In this document: one piece after another, positions 30,744 through 41,686 of the stretch | Position numbering within the stretch: the stretch's first letter is position 1 | Layout of the letters: every line of letters begins with the position of its first letter | DNA from: Sphingobacteriales bacterium | GTDB lineage: Bacteria; Bacteroidota; Bacteroidia; Chitinophagales; Chitinophagaceae | Length of the DNA stretch: 64,000 nt | Direction of reading: 5' to 3' | NCBI GenBank assembly: GCA_016708305.1 | Contig: JADJGB010000008.1 | Location: 2,046,001-2,110,000 of the forward strand | Program-made: the position numbers and the translations under genes | Notes under the pieces: model-generated | Databases searched by the model: none | What the model saw: the letters and a program-made list of their open reading frames with translations, nothing else | Told to the model about the DNA's origin: nothing

Positions 30744-33608
30744 ATGAATATTTTAAAATCTCAGTCAAGGGAATTTGTAAAAAGGCATATTGGCCCAAAT
30801 GAGTTGGAAACAAAAAAAATGCTGCACGAAACCGGCTTTAGTTCGATTGATGAATTGATTGACAAAACCGTTCCGCCCGGCATCCGCATGGCAGAACCAC
30901 TAAGAATTCCGACTCCCTTGAGTGAAAATGAATATCTGAGGCATATAAAAACCGTTTCGCTCAAAAACAAAATATTCAGCAATTATATTGGCCAGGGTTA
31001 TTACGGAACCTTTACACCATCGGTTATTCAAAGAAATATTTTTGAAAACCCGGGTTGGTACACTCAATATACTCCTTACCAGGCCGAGATTTCGCAAGGC
31101 AGATTAGAAAGCTTGTTGAACTTTCAAACAATGGTAAGCGACCTTACTGCATTGCCGCTGTCAAATGCCTCCTTGCTGGATGAAGCTACTGCTGCTGCCG
31201 AGGCTATGTTGATGTTTTTTAACATGAAAAATAGGAAGGATCATGTTGAAAGACCTAAGTTTTTTATTGATAAAGAGACATTTCCTCAAACCAAAGATGT
31301 TGTTTACACCCGTGCTAAACCATTTCATATAGAAGTGGTGGAGGATGATTTTCATAATGTGAGCATTGACAACAGTTTCTTTGGCGCATTGGTGCAATAT
31401 CCTAATAATAAGGGCAGTATAAAGGACCATCTCTCGTTTATTGCTTCGGTGCATGAGGCGGGTGCATATATCGTAATGGCTACAGACCTGCTGGCTTTAA
31501 CACTTCTTACACCTCCGGGCGAACTGGGTGCTGATGCAGCAATTGGTTCTGCACAAAGGTTTGGCATACCACTGGGCTACGGTGGACCACATGCCGGTTT
31601 TATGTCTGCCAAAGACGAATTCAAACGCAACCTTCCTGGACGCATCATCGGTATCAGTGAAGATGCAAACGGAAACCGAGCATTGCGTATGGCGCTGCAA
31701 ACCAGGGAACAACATATCAAAAGAGAAAAAGCTACTTCCAATATTTGTACGGCGCAGGCACTGCTGGCCAATATGGCCGCAATGTATGCCGTTTATCATG
31801 GACCCAAAGGACTGAAAGCAATAGCAGAGCGGATTGTAGTATTTACCCAAACAGTGGCAGAAGCCATTGAAAACAGAGGTTTTGAACTGGTATGCAATCA
31901 TTATTTCGATACCTTAGTTGTAAAGACTGATAAAGTAAAGGCCATCAGGGAAAAAGCTGAGTCTCAAAAGATAAATCTTAGGTACATTGACGACAACCAT
32001 ATTGGTATATCAATTGATGAGACTACCATTGTAGAAGATTTGTTCGACCTGATAAATTGTTTCGAAGATGATGTAAATGCGGTTGCTTTTGAAATTGAGG
32101 CAGAAAATGATTTGCAATCCATCCCTGAAGAATTGGTAAGAACTACCAAATATCTTACCCATCCTGTTTTCAATACCTATCACAGCGAAAGCCAGATGAT
32201 GAGGTATATAAAATATTTGGAGAATAAAGACCTTTCACTCAATACCTCAATGATTTCCTTGGGTAGCTGCACCATGAAGCTGAATGCAGCCACCGAAATG
32301 GTTCCGCTCAGTTGGTCACATTGGGCAAATATTCATCCTTTTGCCCCGGTGGAACAGGCAAGAGGCTATCAGACATTGATAAAGGATTTCAGTAAATATT
32401 TGTGCGAAATTACTGCTTTGGATGCCTGCAGTCTGCAGCCAAACAGTGGCGCTCAGGGAGAGTATGCCGGCCTGCTTACCATTAAGTCATACCACGAGGC
32501 TCAAGGCCATCCCGAAAGAAATGTGATGCTGATACCCATTTCGGCGCATGGCACTAATCCTGCATCGGCAGTAATGGCAGGTATGAAAGTGGTGATTGTC
32601 AAGGCATTGGAAAACGGATATATTGATGTAGATGATTTGAGAGCCAGAGCCGAAGAGCATAAAGACAATCTGGCAGGTATTATGATTACCTACCCCAGCA
32701 CCTATGGCGTGTATGAAGAAACTGTAAAGGATATTACCCGTATTGTACACGAAAATGGCGGTCAGGTGTATATGGACGGTGCCAATATGAATGCGCAGGT
32801 TGGCCTGACGGCTCCCGGTTTGGTTGGGGCTGATGTTTGCCACCTCAATCTGCATAAAACATTTGCCATCCCTCATGGTGGTGGTGGCCCGGGTGTTGGC
32901 CCCATCTGTGTAAAAGAGCATTTGGCAGTACACCTGCCCGGTCATGTGATGACGGAGTATAAACAAGGCGCTGTATCAGCGGCTCCTTATGGTTCGGCAT
33001 CAGTAAACCTAATATCTTATGCCTATATCAGAATGTTGGGTGATGAAGGATTAAGAACAGCTACGGAATATGCTATCCTCAATGCCAATTATATGAAAAA
33101 GCGTCTTTCGGAGCATTATGATATTCTTTATACAAATGATAACGGTCTGTGTGCTCATGAATTCATTGTGGATTTGAGACCTTTCAAAAAATCAGCGCAG
33201 ATTGAAGCCGAAGATGTGGCCAAAAGATTGATGGATTATGGTTTCCATGCACCTACCATGAGTTTTCCTGTGCCGGGTACCATTATGATAGAGCCAACCG
33301 AGAGTGAAGATAAGGAAGAATTGGATCGTTTTTGCGAAGCGCTGATTATCATTAGGGAAGAAATCAGAAAAATTGAGGAAGGAAAATCTGACGTAAAAGA
33401 CAATCCGTTAAAAAATGCGCCTCATACACAATTGGCAGTAATGGCTGATGACTGGAACCATCCTTACAGCAGGCAGGAAGCTGCATTTCCATTGGCCTAC
33501 GTGCAGCGCAATAAATTCTGGCCTTCTGTGGCAAGGGTGAATAACACACTCGGCGACAGAAACCTGATATGCACTTGCCAGCCAACCGAAATGTACGCTG
33601 AGGCATAA
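30744..33608 (+). CDS. gcvP: glycine dehydrogenase (decarboxylating), P-protein
   Basis: PLP enzyme of the glycine cleavage system; it decarboxylates glycine and loads the aminomethyl group on lipoyl-GcvH. It is 954 aa, the full fused form. The N-terminal half has FVKRHIGPNELETKKMLHE and YIGQGYYGTFTPSVIQRN. The C-terminal half has MISLGSCTMKLNAATEM, LQPNSGAQGEYAGL and the PLP-lysine site HLNLHKTFAIPHGGGG, with the lysine at about residue 704. gcvT and gcvH are not in the window. The frame is intact across 2.9 kb, a contrast with many neighbours. It is followed by a terminator at 33634-33668. Confidence 0.96.
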   Translation: MNILKSQSREFVKRHIGPNELETKKMLHETGFSSIDELIDKTVPPGIRMAEPLRIPTPLSENEYLRHIKTVSLKNKIFSNYIGQGYYGTFTPSVIQRNIFENPGWYTQYTPYQAEISQGRLESLLNFQTMVSDLTALPLSNASLLDEATAAAEAMLMFFNMKNRKDHVERPKFFIDKETFPQTKDVVYTRAKPFHIEVVEDDFHNVSIDNSFFGALVQYPNNKGSIKDHLSFIASVHEAGAYIVMATDLLALTLLTPPGELGADAAIGSAQRFGIPLGYGGPHAGFMSAKDEFKRNLPGRIIGISEDANGNRALRMALQTREQHIKREKATSNICTAQALLANMAAMYAVYHGPKGLKAIAERIVVFTQTVAEAIENRGFELVCNHYFDTLVVKTDKVKAIREKAESQKINLRYIDDNHIGISIDETTIVEDLFDLINCFEDDVNAVAFEIEAENDLQSIPEELVRTTKYLTHPVFNTYHSESQMMRYIKYLENKDLSLNTSMISLGSCTMKLNAATEMVPLSWSHWANIHPFAPVEQARGYQTLIKDFSKYLCEITALDACSLQPNSGAQGEYAGLLTIKSYHEAQGHPERNVMLIPISAHGTNPASAVMAGMKVVIVKALENGYIDVDDLRARAEEHKDNLAGIMITYPSTYGVYEETVKDITRIVHENGGQVYMDGANMNAQVGLTAPGLVGADVCHLNLHKTFAIPHGGGGPGVGPICVKEHLAVHLPGHVMTEYKQGAVSAAPYGSASVNLISYAYIRMLGDEGLRTATEYAILNANYMKKRLSEHYDILYTNDNGLCAHEFIVDLRPFKKSAQIEAEDVAKRLMDYGFHAPTMSFPVPGTIMIEPTESEDKEELDRFCEALIIIREEIRKIEEGKSDVKDNPLKNAPHTQLAVMADDWNHPYSRQEAAFPLAYVQRNKFWPSVARVNNTLGDRNLICTCQPTEMYAEA

Positions 33609-33633
33609 TTTAAACTAATATTTTATCAAATGA

Positions 33634-33668
33634 AAATAGCCCGGAATATTAATACTTTCGGGCTATTT
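33634..33668. terminator. terminator between gcvP and the converging hydroxyacyl-CoA dehydrogenase gene
   Basis: AAATAGCCCG (33634-33643) and CGGGCTATTT (33659-33668) form a 10-bp stem with a 15-base loop. Both flanking genes point toward it. Confidence 0.75.
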
Positions 33669-33687
33669 GTTATAAGTGCATATAATT

Positions 33688-36066
33688 CTAATTTCTTACC
33701 GGTCTCCCCGATTTTATAACCGATTGAAGCCGCTCCAAAGTTTTCCTTTCGCCGCAAAGCGACAGAAAAGCCGGCGTTCCAGATCGAGCAGATATTGTTC
33801 ACTTACTAAGGTTGGCTCGCTCAGGTCGCCGCCGCACATCACATAAGCCAGCTTGCGTGCTACCAATGCATCGTGTTCTGTAGCGTAGTTAGCCTTTTCC
33901 ATGCCATTAATACCTGCCAGCAATGCGCCTAAAGCGCTGCGCCCCAATACTTTAATGTCATTACGCTGCACGGGTTGCACATACCCCCTGTCATACATTT
34001 CAATAACGCTTCTCTTTGCCTGTGCTATTCTTCTACTTTGGTTCATTACTATTTCATCGTGGCCTTTGCGGTAAATTCCCAGTTCATAAGCTTCGTGCGC
34101 AGAAGTGGCAACTTTGGCTGTGGCAATGGTCATAAACCGGTTTTGCAATGGCAGATTTTCGGGTTCGCCATGCTGAATTTCATCGGAAGCCCTCAATACA
34201 AACTCTTTGGTGCCGCCCCCTCCCGGTATCAGGCCCAAACCAAGTTCTACCAAACCGGTATAGGTTTCGGCAGCCGCACATACCTTATCACTGTGCAGGC
34301 TGAGTTCGCAACCGCCACCGAGCGTAAGTCCGTGTGGGGCCAGCACAACGGGTACACCGGAATATCTTGCCCGCATTACCGTGTTTTGAAAAAGGCGTAT
34401 GGCCATATCCAATTCGTCATATTCCTGTTCCACAGCCAGCATAAAAATCAAGCCCACATTAGCGCCTGCCGAAAAATTAGCGCCCTCATTGGCTATTACT
34501 AAGCCTTTGTAATTCTTTTCGGCTTTTTCAATGGAAGTCTGAATACCACTCAACACATCTCCTCCGATGGTTCCCATCTTGGTATTCCATTGCAGGGCCA
34601 GCACATCATCGCCAATGTCGTAAAGCCGGCAACTACCATTTTTCCAAACAGTTTTATCAGCATAATTGCTGAGGATAACGAGCTTTCGCTACCCGGGAGC
34701 GGTTTATAGTTTTTGGTAGCAGGGTCATAAGCTAATTTTCTGCCTGCCTCCACTTTATAGAAAGAGGTATGCCCTGCGGCCAACATTTCCTCCACCCAGG
34801 GAGCTACGCTATAGCCTGCGCCTTTCATGGCTTCGATTGTCTTTGCAAGGCCAAGCAAATCCCATGTTTCAAAAGCGCCAATTTCCCAACCAAAGCCTGC
34901 CATCATGGCATCATCTACTCTGTAAAGTTCATCGCTGATTTCAGGTATGCGATGGCTGATGTAAGAAAATAATCCATAATGAAAGTGTCGGTAAACTCGC
35001 CTGCCTTGTCAGGGCTGCTGTTGAGCATTTTGATTTTAGTATGCAGGTCATCAACGGGTTTTGCAGTGTCAAGCGATGCTAACTTAGGCTTCACTCGGGG
35101 CTTGTATTCCTTTGTTTCCGTGTCGAGGGTCAGAATCTCCGATTTGCCTTGTTCATTCTTTATTTTCTTAAAAAAACCCTGCCCGGTTTTATCGCCTAAC
35201 CATTTATTTTCAACAATTGTATTGAGCCAGGAAGGTATTTTAAAAATGTCTTTTGCCTCATCTTCAGGGCAGTTGTCATGCACACCCTGGGCTACTTTTA
35301 CCAAGGTATCAATCCCCACAACATCGGCAGTTCGGAAGGTTGCCGATTTCGGCCTGCCAATCATAGGGCCGGTGAGCGCTTCAATTTCGTCAATAGTCAG
35401 CCCCTGTTTGTCCATCAGTGAAAAAATAGACATGATGCTGAAAACACCAATTCTGTTGGCTATAAACGCAGGCGTGTCCTTGCAAAGAACAGTGGTTTTG
35501 CCCAGTGTGAGGTCGCCATACTGCATCAGAAAATCGATTACCTCAGGGTCAGTATCAGGAGTGGGAATGATTTCTAATAATCTCAGATAACGGGGAGGAT
35601 TGAAAAAGTGTGTGCCGCAAAAATGCTTTCTGAAATCTTCGCTTCGTTCCTCCATCATCAGGTGGATGGGGATACCTGAGGTATTGGAAGTAATAAGAGA
35701 GCCGGGTTTTCTAAATTGTTCTACTTTTTCAAATACCTGTTTTTTAATATCCAGCCTTTCTATCACCACTTCTATCACCCAGTCGCAGGAGGCTATATCT
35801 TTCATGTCATCATCAAAATTACCAGTTGAAATCAGTTTGGCCACTTCCTTGGTATATACGGGAGAGGGATTACTCTTTAAAGCGGCAGTAAGTGAGTCAT
35901 TTACTATTTTGTTTCTTGCCTTTCCGGTGATGGTTTCTCCATCTTTAGAGTAAGGAATATCCAGCAAAATAACAGGAATACCCACTCCGGCAAAATGGCA
36001 GGCTATACGGCTGCCCATTACGCCACTACCTAAAACAGCTACTTTCTTGATGGTTCTTTTATTCAT
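33688..36066 (-). CDS. 3-hydroxyacyl-CoA dehydrogenase/enoyl-CoA hydratase fusion, three frameshifts
   Basis: Two-step enzyme of fatty-acid beta-oxidation, about 793 aa. The N-terminal NAD-binding domain starts KKVAVLGSGVMGSRIACHF. ITSNTSGIPIHLMMEE and HFCGTHFFNPPRYLRLLEII, then KDTPAFIANRIGVF, follow. The hydratase part is C-terminal, the reverse of E. coli FadB, with FSAGANVGLIFM and LGLIPGGGGTKEF. Breaks: one T short at 34967, one C short at 34674, one C short at 33773. After the last the frame reads AFLSLCGERKTLERLQ and ends at TAG 33690-33688; the uncorrected end would be 33714. No thiolase or acyl-CoA dehydrogenase gene is adjacent. Confidence 0.9.
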
Positions 36067-36179
36067 ACAGAAGATTACGTTTTAATTATTAAATAGTTAG
36101 ATAAACAACTATTAAAAGTGAAGGTAAGAAAATCTGATGAAAAAAAGTTTCTCAAAAAGCAACAAAGAAAATGTTTCTC

Positions 36180-36976
36180 ACTCCCTCTCCGCGAGGAGAG
36201 GGTCGGGGTGAGGCGTTTTCACTTTTCATCTCCCTTTACCGCTTTTCTGAAACATATACGAATCCTACTCCTCTCCGCGAGGAGAGGGTTGTGGTGAGGC
36301 GTTTTCGCTTTTATCTCCTTTAGTACACGAATCCTACTCCCTCTCCGCGATGAGAGGTTTGGGGTGAGACGTTTTCGCTTTTCATCTCCTTTACCGCTTT
36401 TCTGAAACATATACGAATCCTACTCCCTCTCCGCGATGAGAGGTTTGGGGTGAGACGTTTTCGCTTTTCATCTCCTTTACCGCTTTTCTGAAACATATAC
36501 GAATCCTACTCCCTCTCCGCGATGAGAGGTTTGGGGTGAGACGTTTTCGCTTTTCATCTCCTTTACCGCTTTTCTGAAACATATACGAATCCTACCTCTC
36601 TCCGCGATGAGAAGTTTGGGGTGATACGTTTTCGCTTTTCATCTCCTTTACCGCTTTATCTGAAACATATACGAATCCTACTCCCTCTCCGTGTGGAGAG
36701 GTTTGAGGTGAGGCGTTTTCGCTTTTCATCTCCTTTACCGCTTTATCTGAAACATATACGAATCTTACTCCCTCTCCGCGATGAGAAGTTTGGGGTGAGA
36801 CGTTTTCGCTTTTCATCTCCTTTACCGCTTTATCTGAAACATATACGAATCTCTACCCCCTCTCCGTGTGGAGAGGTTTGAGGTGAGGCGTTTTCGCTTT
36901 CATCTCCTTTACCGCTTTATCTGAAACATATACGAATCTTACTCCCTCTCCGCGAGGAGAGGGCTGGGGTGAGGCG
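36180..36976. repeat. array of ten ~86-bp tandem repeats
   Basis: Ten units begin at about 36180, 36267, 36336, 36422, 36508, 36594, 36680, 36767, 36855 and 36941. The spacing is 86-88 bp, except the second unit, which is about 69 bp through an internal deletion. Each has a palindromic head of the type CCCTCTCCGCGAGGAGAGGG, then GGGGTGAGRCG, then the tail CTTTACCGCTTT followed by CTGAAACATATACGAATC. The head resembles REP-type palindromes common in bacterial intergenic regions. Variants alternate between CGCGATGAGA and CGTGTGGAGA heads. Both strands are open over long stretches because the period is near 87 bp, but the predicted peptides look like translated repeat. Three more units follow the IS element. 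Confidence 0.9.
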
Positions 36977-37576
36977 TTTTTGACCTTTACTCTTTCACCA
37001 CACGCACCACTTTTGAGTATTGGCATTACCTAATTTGTCCACCTGTTTGATTCTCAGATAAAGATTTTCGTTAATAGCGCTTTTATCAACGACATCTTTT
37101 TCTGACAACCTGTAATACCTAGAAGCCCAGATTAACAATCAAAGCTGTTACGACAAGCCAGCGATTCTTTTTATAAAAAGCAAGGCTGAGAAGAAGCAAT
37201 ACAAAATTACGCCGCCAAAAATACCTGTAGAATTATTGAAATTTTTGTCATAAGTGTATAAGAGCGGAGTATCGGATATACCATCTTGCGCCAATGATTT
37301 CACTTTTGCCAATTCTTTGAATTCTTTACCATCTTTTGATACTTCTATAGCAAAGTAATCATTGTCTTTTTCTTTGGTGGTTGACCAGTTTACACTCAGC
37401 AGGTTATTCACCATTTTGGCTTCCACATTTTGGAAAACTACCGGTAATGATTTTTCGATATAAACAAAAAAGTCTTCGGTTTGGCCATAAACTAATTGGC
37501 TTGTTGGTGAAAAATCAGGGCTGTTAAAATAATCTGCTGCTATCCGCATTCTTAAAACCGTATTATAGACTACCCT
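36752..37576. repeat. left copy of an ~825-bp duplicated segment flanking the IS1634-type element
   Basis: This segment holds the last three tandem-repeat units and the 3' part of the metalloprotease gene. It recurs at 39178-40005 right of the IS element. The copies match base for base except for scattered one-base indels (for example near 37021, 37098, 37204 and 37470) and a few substitutions. It ends at GACTACCCT, where the IS begins. Confidence 0.9.
36985..37576 (-). pseudogene. partial copy of the M43 metalloprotease gene (3' end only)
   Basis: A duplicate of the C-terminal third of the protease encoded at 39413-41421, without start codon or catalytic domain. One stretch (37549-37148) reads cleanly through the part equivalent to TEDFFVYIEKSLPVVFQNVE and NLLSVNWSTTKEKDNDYFA. 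In the full-length copy, the same place is frame-broken near 39896 by an A-run one base shorter. Conversely, this copy has its own one-base losses near 37204, 37120 and 37021. It is severed upstream by the IS left end at 37577. Confidence 0.85.
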
Positions 37577-39177
37577 CCTGACTTGTCCGGTCTATTTTTG
37601 CAAGAGTATAAATCATTGTAATTGTGGTAGTTAATTATTTATTTTTGGTAATTTGCTGACCTAATGGGGTAAAATGTACAAAATCCGGCAAATAAAATAC
37701 TCCTTTCACTCGGTCTCCATCCAGGTGTATAAGATTGAGAACAGGAAAAGAGTGATTGTAAGGCACATCGGATCAGCACGGAACGAACAGGAGCGATTAG
37801 ACTTACTGTCGCTTGCCAGCGATTTTATTGAGAAATCCACCAAACAGCTTTATTTGTTTGACAATAAACAATCAAACAACATACTTTACCTCAATCAAAA
37901 CCGAATTCATCGGAGTTTATTATACTTTTTGTATGAATTTATATCAAAGTCTCATAATAGCTGTAGGATTCGATAAAATAAAGAACAGGCTACTGCTGGA
38001 TCTGGTCATACTGCGCATGGTAGAACCGTCATCCAAACTTCGATCCATATCGTTATTAGATGAATATTTTGGGATAAAGCACCGAAGGCAAAGCTATTAC
38101 CAGTCTGCACCTCAATGGCTATCCTTAAAAGCCAAAACCGAAGCTATTGCCCTTGCATTTGCCCACAAGTATTATAGTTTCAACTTTGATTTATTATTTT
38201 ACGATGTTACCACTTTATACTTTGAGAGTTTTGAGGAAGACAAACTGCGCAAAAACGGGTTTTCCAAAGATAATAAATTTCAGCAGCCTCAAATTTTAGT
38301 AGCATTGATGGTTAGTAAAGAAGGCTTTCCGATAGCTTACGAAGTATTTGCAGGTAATACTTTCGAAGGGCATACCATTGTCCCGGTAGTGAAAGATTTT
38401 ATCAGCAAAAACAAGGTAAAAGAATTAACGGTAGTTGCAGATGCTGCAATGATCAGCACTGAAAACACCCGGGCTTTAAAGGAAAACGGGATAAACTACA
38501 TTGTAGGAGCAAGATTAGGCAATTTACCTAATGAGTTAATTACAGCAATTGACAGTAACCTCCTCGTGAAGATGGAAAAAGTATCAGATTGCAAACGGAT
38601 AATGGCTATCTGATCTGTAGTTATTCAACAGTGCGGTACAGGAAAGATAAGTACGAAATGGAGAGGCAAATTGAAAGAGCAAAATACATCATTACTCACC
38701 CTTCCCAAAACAAAAAGCTGAAGTTTACCAAATCCAACAAGGAAAATATTGAGCTTAATCAAAAGCTTATAGACAAAACCCAAAAGATACTTGGCATCAA
38801 AGGCTATTATACTAATCTGGAAGAAAGCATGGTTGATAATAAAACGATTATAGAACACTACCACGAACTCTACAAAATAGAACAAGCCTTTCGAATATCG
38901 AAAAGTGATTTACAAACAAGACCAATATTCCATTATAAAGAAGAGCCTATAAAACTACATCTGCTTATTTGCTTTATGGCTCTTGTTGTATCGAAGCATA
39001 TAGAACTTCAAACCAGACATTCCATCAGAAAATTTATCCACGAATGCAAAAAATAACAGATGCCCGCTTGAAAAATCAAATAACCGACAAAGAAATCAGG
39101 ATAAGAGCAAACTTAACCCCGACTGCCATCGAATTTTTAAAAAATTTGAACTGCTGACCTAATTTGGACAAGTCAGG
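37577..39177 (+). mobile_element. IS1634-type insertion sequence
   Basis: A 1601-bp element bounded by the perfect 12-bp inverted repeats CCTGACTTGTCC (37577-37588) and GGACAAGTCAGG (39166-39177). It carries one transposase gene. The left flank (GACTACCCT) and right flank (ACATATACG) share no target-site duplication. Instead the whole IS sits between two copies of an about 825-bp segment. Confidence 0.88.
37674..39157 (+). CDS. IS1634-family DDE transposase, frame-broken
   Basis: Cut-and-paste transposase of the IS4-like DDE group, about 495 aa when restored. Starts MYKIRQIKYSFHSVSIQVY. The catalytic acids are probably in FYDVTTLYFE, VVADAAMIS and YKIEQAFRISKSDLQ. The fragment EGFPIAYEVFAGNTFEGHT is characteristic of IS1634 proteins. 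Breaks lie near 37950, 38563 (one C short, before REDGKSIRLQTDNGY) and 39049 (one A short, before ITDARLKNQITD). The stop is TGA 39155-39157. If the breaks are sequencing errors, the element could be active. Confidence 0.85.
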
Positions 39178-40005
39178 ACATATACGAATCTTACTCCCTC
39201 TCCGCGATGAGAAGTTTGGGGTGAGACGTTTTCGCTTTTCATCTCCTTTACCGCTTTATCTGAAACATATACGAATCCTACTCCCTCTCCGTGTGGAGAG
39301 GTTTGAGGTGAGGCGTTTTCGCTTTTCATCTCCTTTACCGCTTTATCTGAAACATATACGAATCTTACTCCCTCTCCGCGAGGAGAGGGCTGGGGTGAGG
39401 CGTTTTTGACCTTTACTCTTTCACCACACGCACCACTTTTGAGTATTCGGCATTACCTAATTTGTCCACCTGTTTGATTCTCAGATAAAGATTTTCGTTA
39501 ATAGCGCTTTTATCAACGACATCTTTTTTCTGACAACCTGTAATACCCAGGAAGCCCAGATTAACAATCAAAGCTGTTACGACAAGCCAGCGATTCTTTT
39601 TATAAAAAGCAAGGCTGAGAAGAAGCAATACAAAAATTACGCCGCCAAAAATACCTGTAGAATTATTGAAATTTTTGTCATAAGTGTATAAGAGCGGAGT
39701 ATCGGATATACCATCTTGCGCCAATGATTTCACTTTTGCCAATTCTTTGAATTCTTTACCATCTTTTGATACTTCTATAGCAAAGTAATCATTGTCTTTT
39801 TCTTTGGTGGTTGACCAGTTTACACTCAGCAGGTTATTCACCATTTTGGCTTCCACATTTTGGAAAACTACCGGTAATGATTTTTCGATATAAACAAAAA
39901 GTCTTCGGTTTGGCCATAAACTAATTGGCTTGTTGGTGAAAAATCAGGGCTGTTAAAATAATCTGCTGCTATCCGCATTCTTAAAACCGTATTATAGACT
40001 ACCCT
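39178..40005. repeat. right copy of the ~825-bp duplicated segment, with three tandem-repeat units
   Basis: Begins immediately at the right IS end. Three repeat units start at about 39192, 39280 and 39369 and match the last three units of the main array in order and variant type. The rest is the 3' end of the intact protease gene, up to GACTACCCT at 40005, after which the gene continues into unique sequence. Confidence 0.9.
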
Positions 40006-41421
40006 GCAGCGTTTATTTTGAGGCAGGAATAGAAAAACTATGTGTAAAGCTTGCTGTGTTTGCCACAGAATTTCCAATCAATTCAGTAGTGTTATCTAAT
40101 ACGCCATCATTATTAAAATCAATCCAAGCTTTACATCTTTGTGTATTGGTTTCTGTGGTTACGGTAAGTACTGCGGCATTGTTATAGGTGAGTGTGGCAC
40201 CTAAGTTGCAGGTATTGTCCACATAATAATCATTTTTTGTACCATTATAGCCATAGGATTTATAATTAAGGGCATTTAGGTTTATATTATTAGGTCCCAT
40301 ACCAGCCCCATTGCCATTCTGAGAGTTTTGTGGAGGTGCAGTAGAAACCTTCACCAGAGACGATGGGGGGGGGGTACTTCCCATTGAGTTTATCAAATCC
40401 AATCTGGCTGCCAGTAAGGCAGCAATTTCACGTGTACCCTGCCCGGCTGTAAGCAGGCTTTTTCCACCACCATAGCCCATTATATTATTCTGCGCTCCAT
40501 TATAAGCTGTGCTTGTGCAAGGGTTAATGTCGCTATTATTTACAGTGCCGGCTAATAACAAATTTTTTACAGGGGGGGTATCGCACACATAATCGCCTTG
40601 TGTAGCGCAGTCTGTATTGGGAGGGCAATTGGTTTGATCGCCACCATTAAAAGTATGCAGCAAGCCTAGTGCATGGCCCAATTCGTGTGCTACGGTAGTA
40701 GAAGTGCCATTTACCACACTGGAAATGAACATGGCTCCATCATTGGGACCGATTCCGTAAAAAGTATTTACACTGTATGCAGGAAGATAGGCATAACCTG
40801 CAATGTAAGTACCGACTTGCGCTGTGGGATCGTCAATTTTCCAAACTATCCAAATATTATAGTATAGTTTTCTGTCGTAGGCATTTATTTGCAGGCTGCT
40901 TTCGGGGCTCCTGTGGAACCTGAGCCATGGGCAAGCCCAATATCCTTATAATTAGCTATACTACTGGCATCTATCCGGTCTATACCTGTACTAGCACCGC
41001 AGCTGGGTGATCGTTGAGCCAGTTGGAGCCTTATGGGTATTGGCGGCCCTGTATTCTTAGCGTTATTGCCCGCAAAGATTGTATTGCAGTTATTTATCAT
41101 GTCCTTAATGCTTTGGTCGCTTGGATTATAAGCTGTTCCAACCGCCTCATGGTTTGGCACCAGCACATGCACCACCACCGGCAGCTCATAAATGCCGCCC
41201 ACGATATTTGCATTCTTGTACAATAAATTTTGGGCGTTTATTTGGGCTTCTTTTGCCTTAATCGCTTGGTTCATAAGGTTTACACCTTGCGCATAAGCAG
41301 GGTCTTTCATTAAATTTTTGTAAAGACCATCAAATCCACAAACAGGTATTTGCGAAAAACCCATTGAGGGCAACAGGGCAAGAAGACCGTAAAGCAAAAC
41401 GTGTTGCATTAATTTTTTCAT
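39413..41421 (-). CDS. secreted M43-type metalloprotease with GEVED domain, frame-broken
   Basis: An exported zinc protease of the pappalysin-like M43 group, about 670 aa when restored. A signal peptide ends near MGFSQIP. The zinc motif HELGHALGLLH (HExxHxxGxxH) and a Met-turn NNIMGYGG are present. A GEVED-type beta domain follows, with CKAWIDFNNDGVLDNTTELIG. Then comes a fibronectin-like stretch VNWSTTKEKDNDYFAIEVS interrupted by a membrane hairpin and ITGCQKK before LRIKQVDKLGNAEYSKVVRV. Breaks lie near 40912 (one G short), 40015 (one A short), 40003 (one G short) and 39896 (one A short, intact in the duplicate). The start is ATG 41421. Confidence 0.87.
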
Positions 41422-41602
41422 TTATTTATTTGATTTAGAATTTCGAGAGCTATTAACACTATAAATTTTCGATATCAAATTTAAGGATTCTTTTTTATTG
41501 AACCGTTTTTGAATAAATATATATTGATGGAAAATAACTCAGTTCAAAGAAATGAGGTGACATGGAGTTTTTCACAAAAAATGGCATGAACTTTCTGTTG
41601 CT

Positions 41603-41638
41603 CCCTCATCAAAAAAGCGAAAATTTTTTTGATGAGGG
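41603..41638 (-). terminator. hairpin downstream of carA
   Basis: CCCTCATCAAAAAA (41603-41616) and TTTTTTGATGAGGG (41625-41638) form a perfect 14-bp stem with an 8-base loop, 49 bp past the carA stop on the minus strand. No further T-run follows. The rest of the 41422-41686 gap is AT-rich with no gene. Confidence 0.65.
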
Positions 41639-41686
41639 TGGCAAGTTTTTAGGTAGTTGAGTTCTGAATGAATTGAATTCAGGAAT

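Noticed and set aside
36219..36881. Open frames within the tandem repeats on both strands
   Set aside because: They arise from the near-87-bp period; the peptides are translated repeat with no start signals or known domain.
36180..36976. Repeat array considered as CRISPR
   Set aside because: Units are about 86 bp and nearly uniform along their whole length, with no unique spacers and no cas genes in the window.
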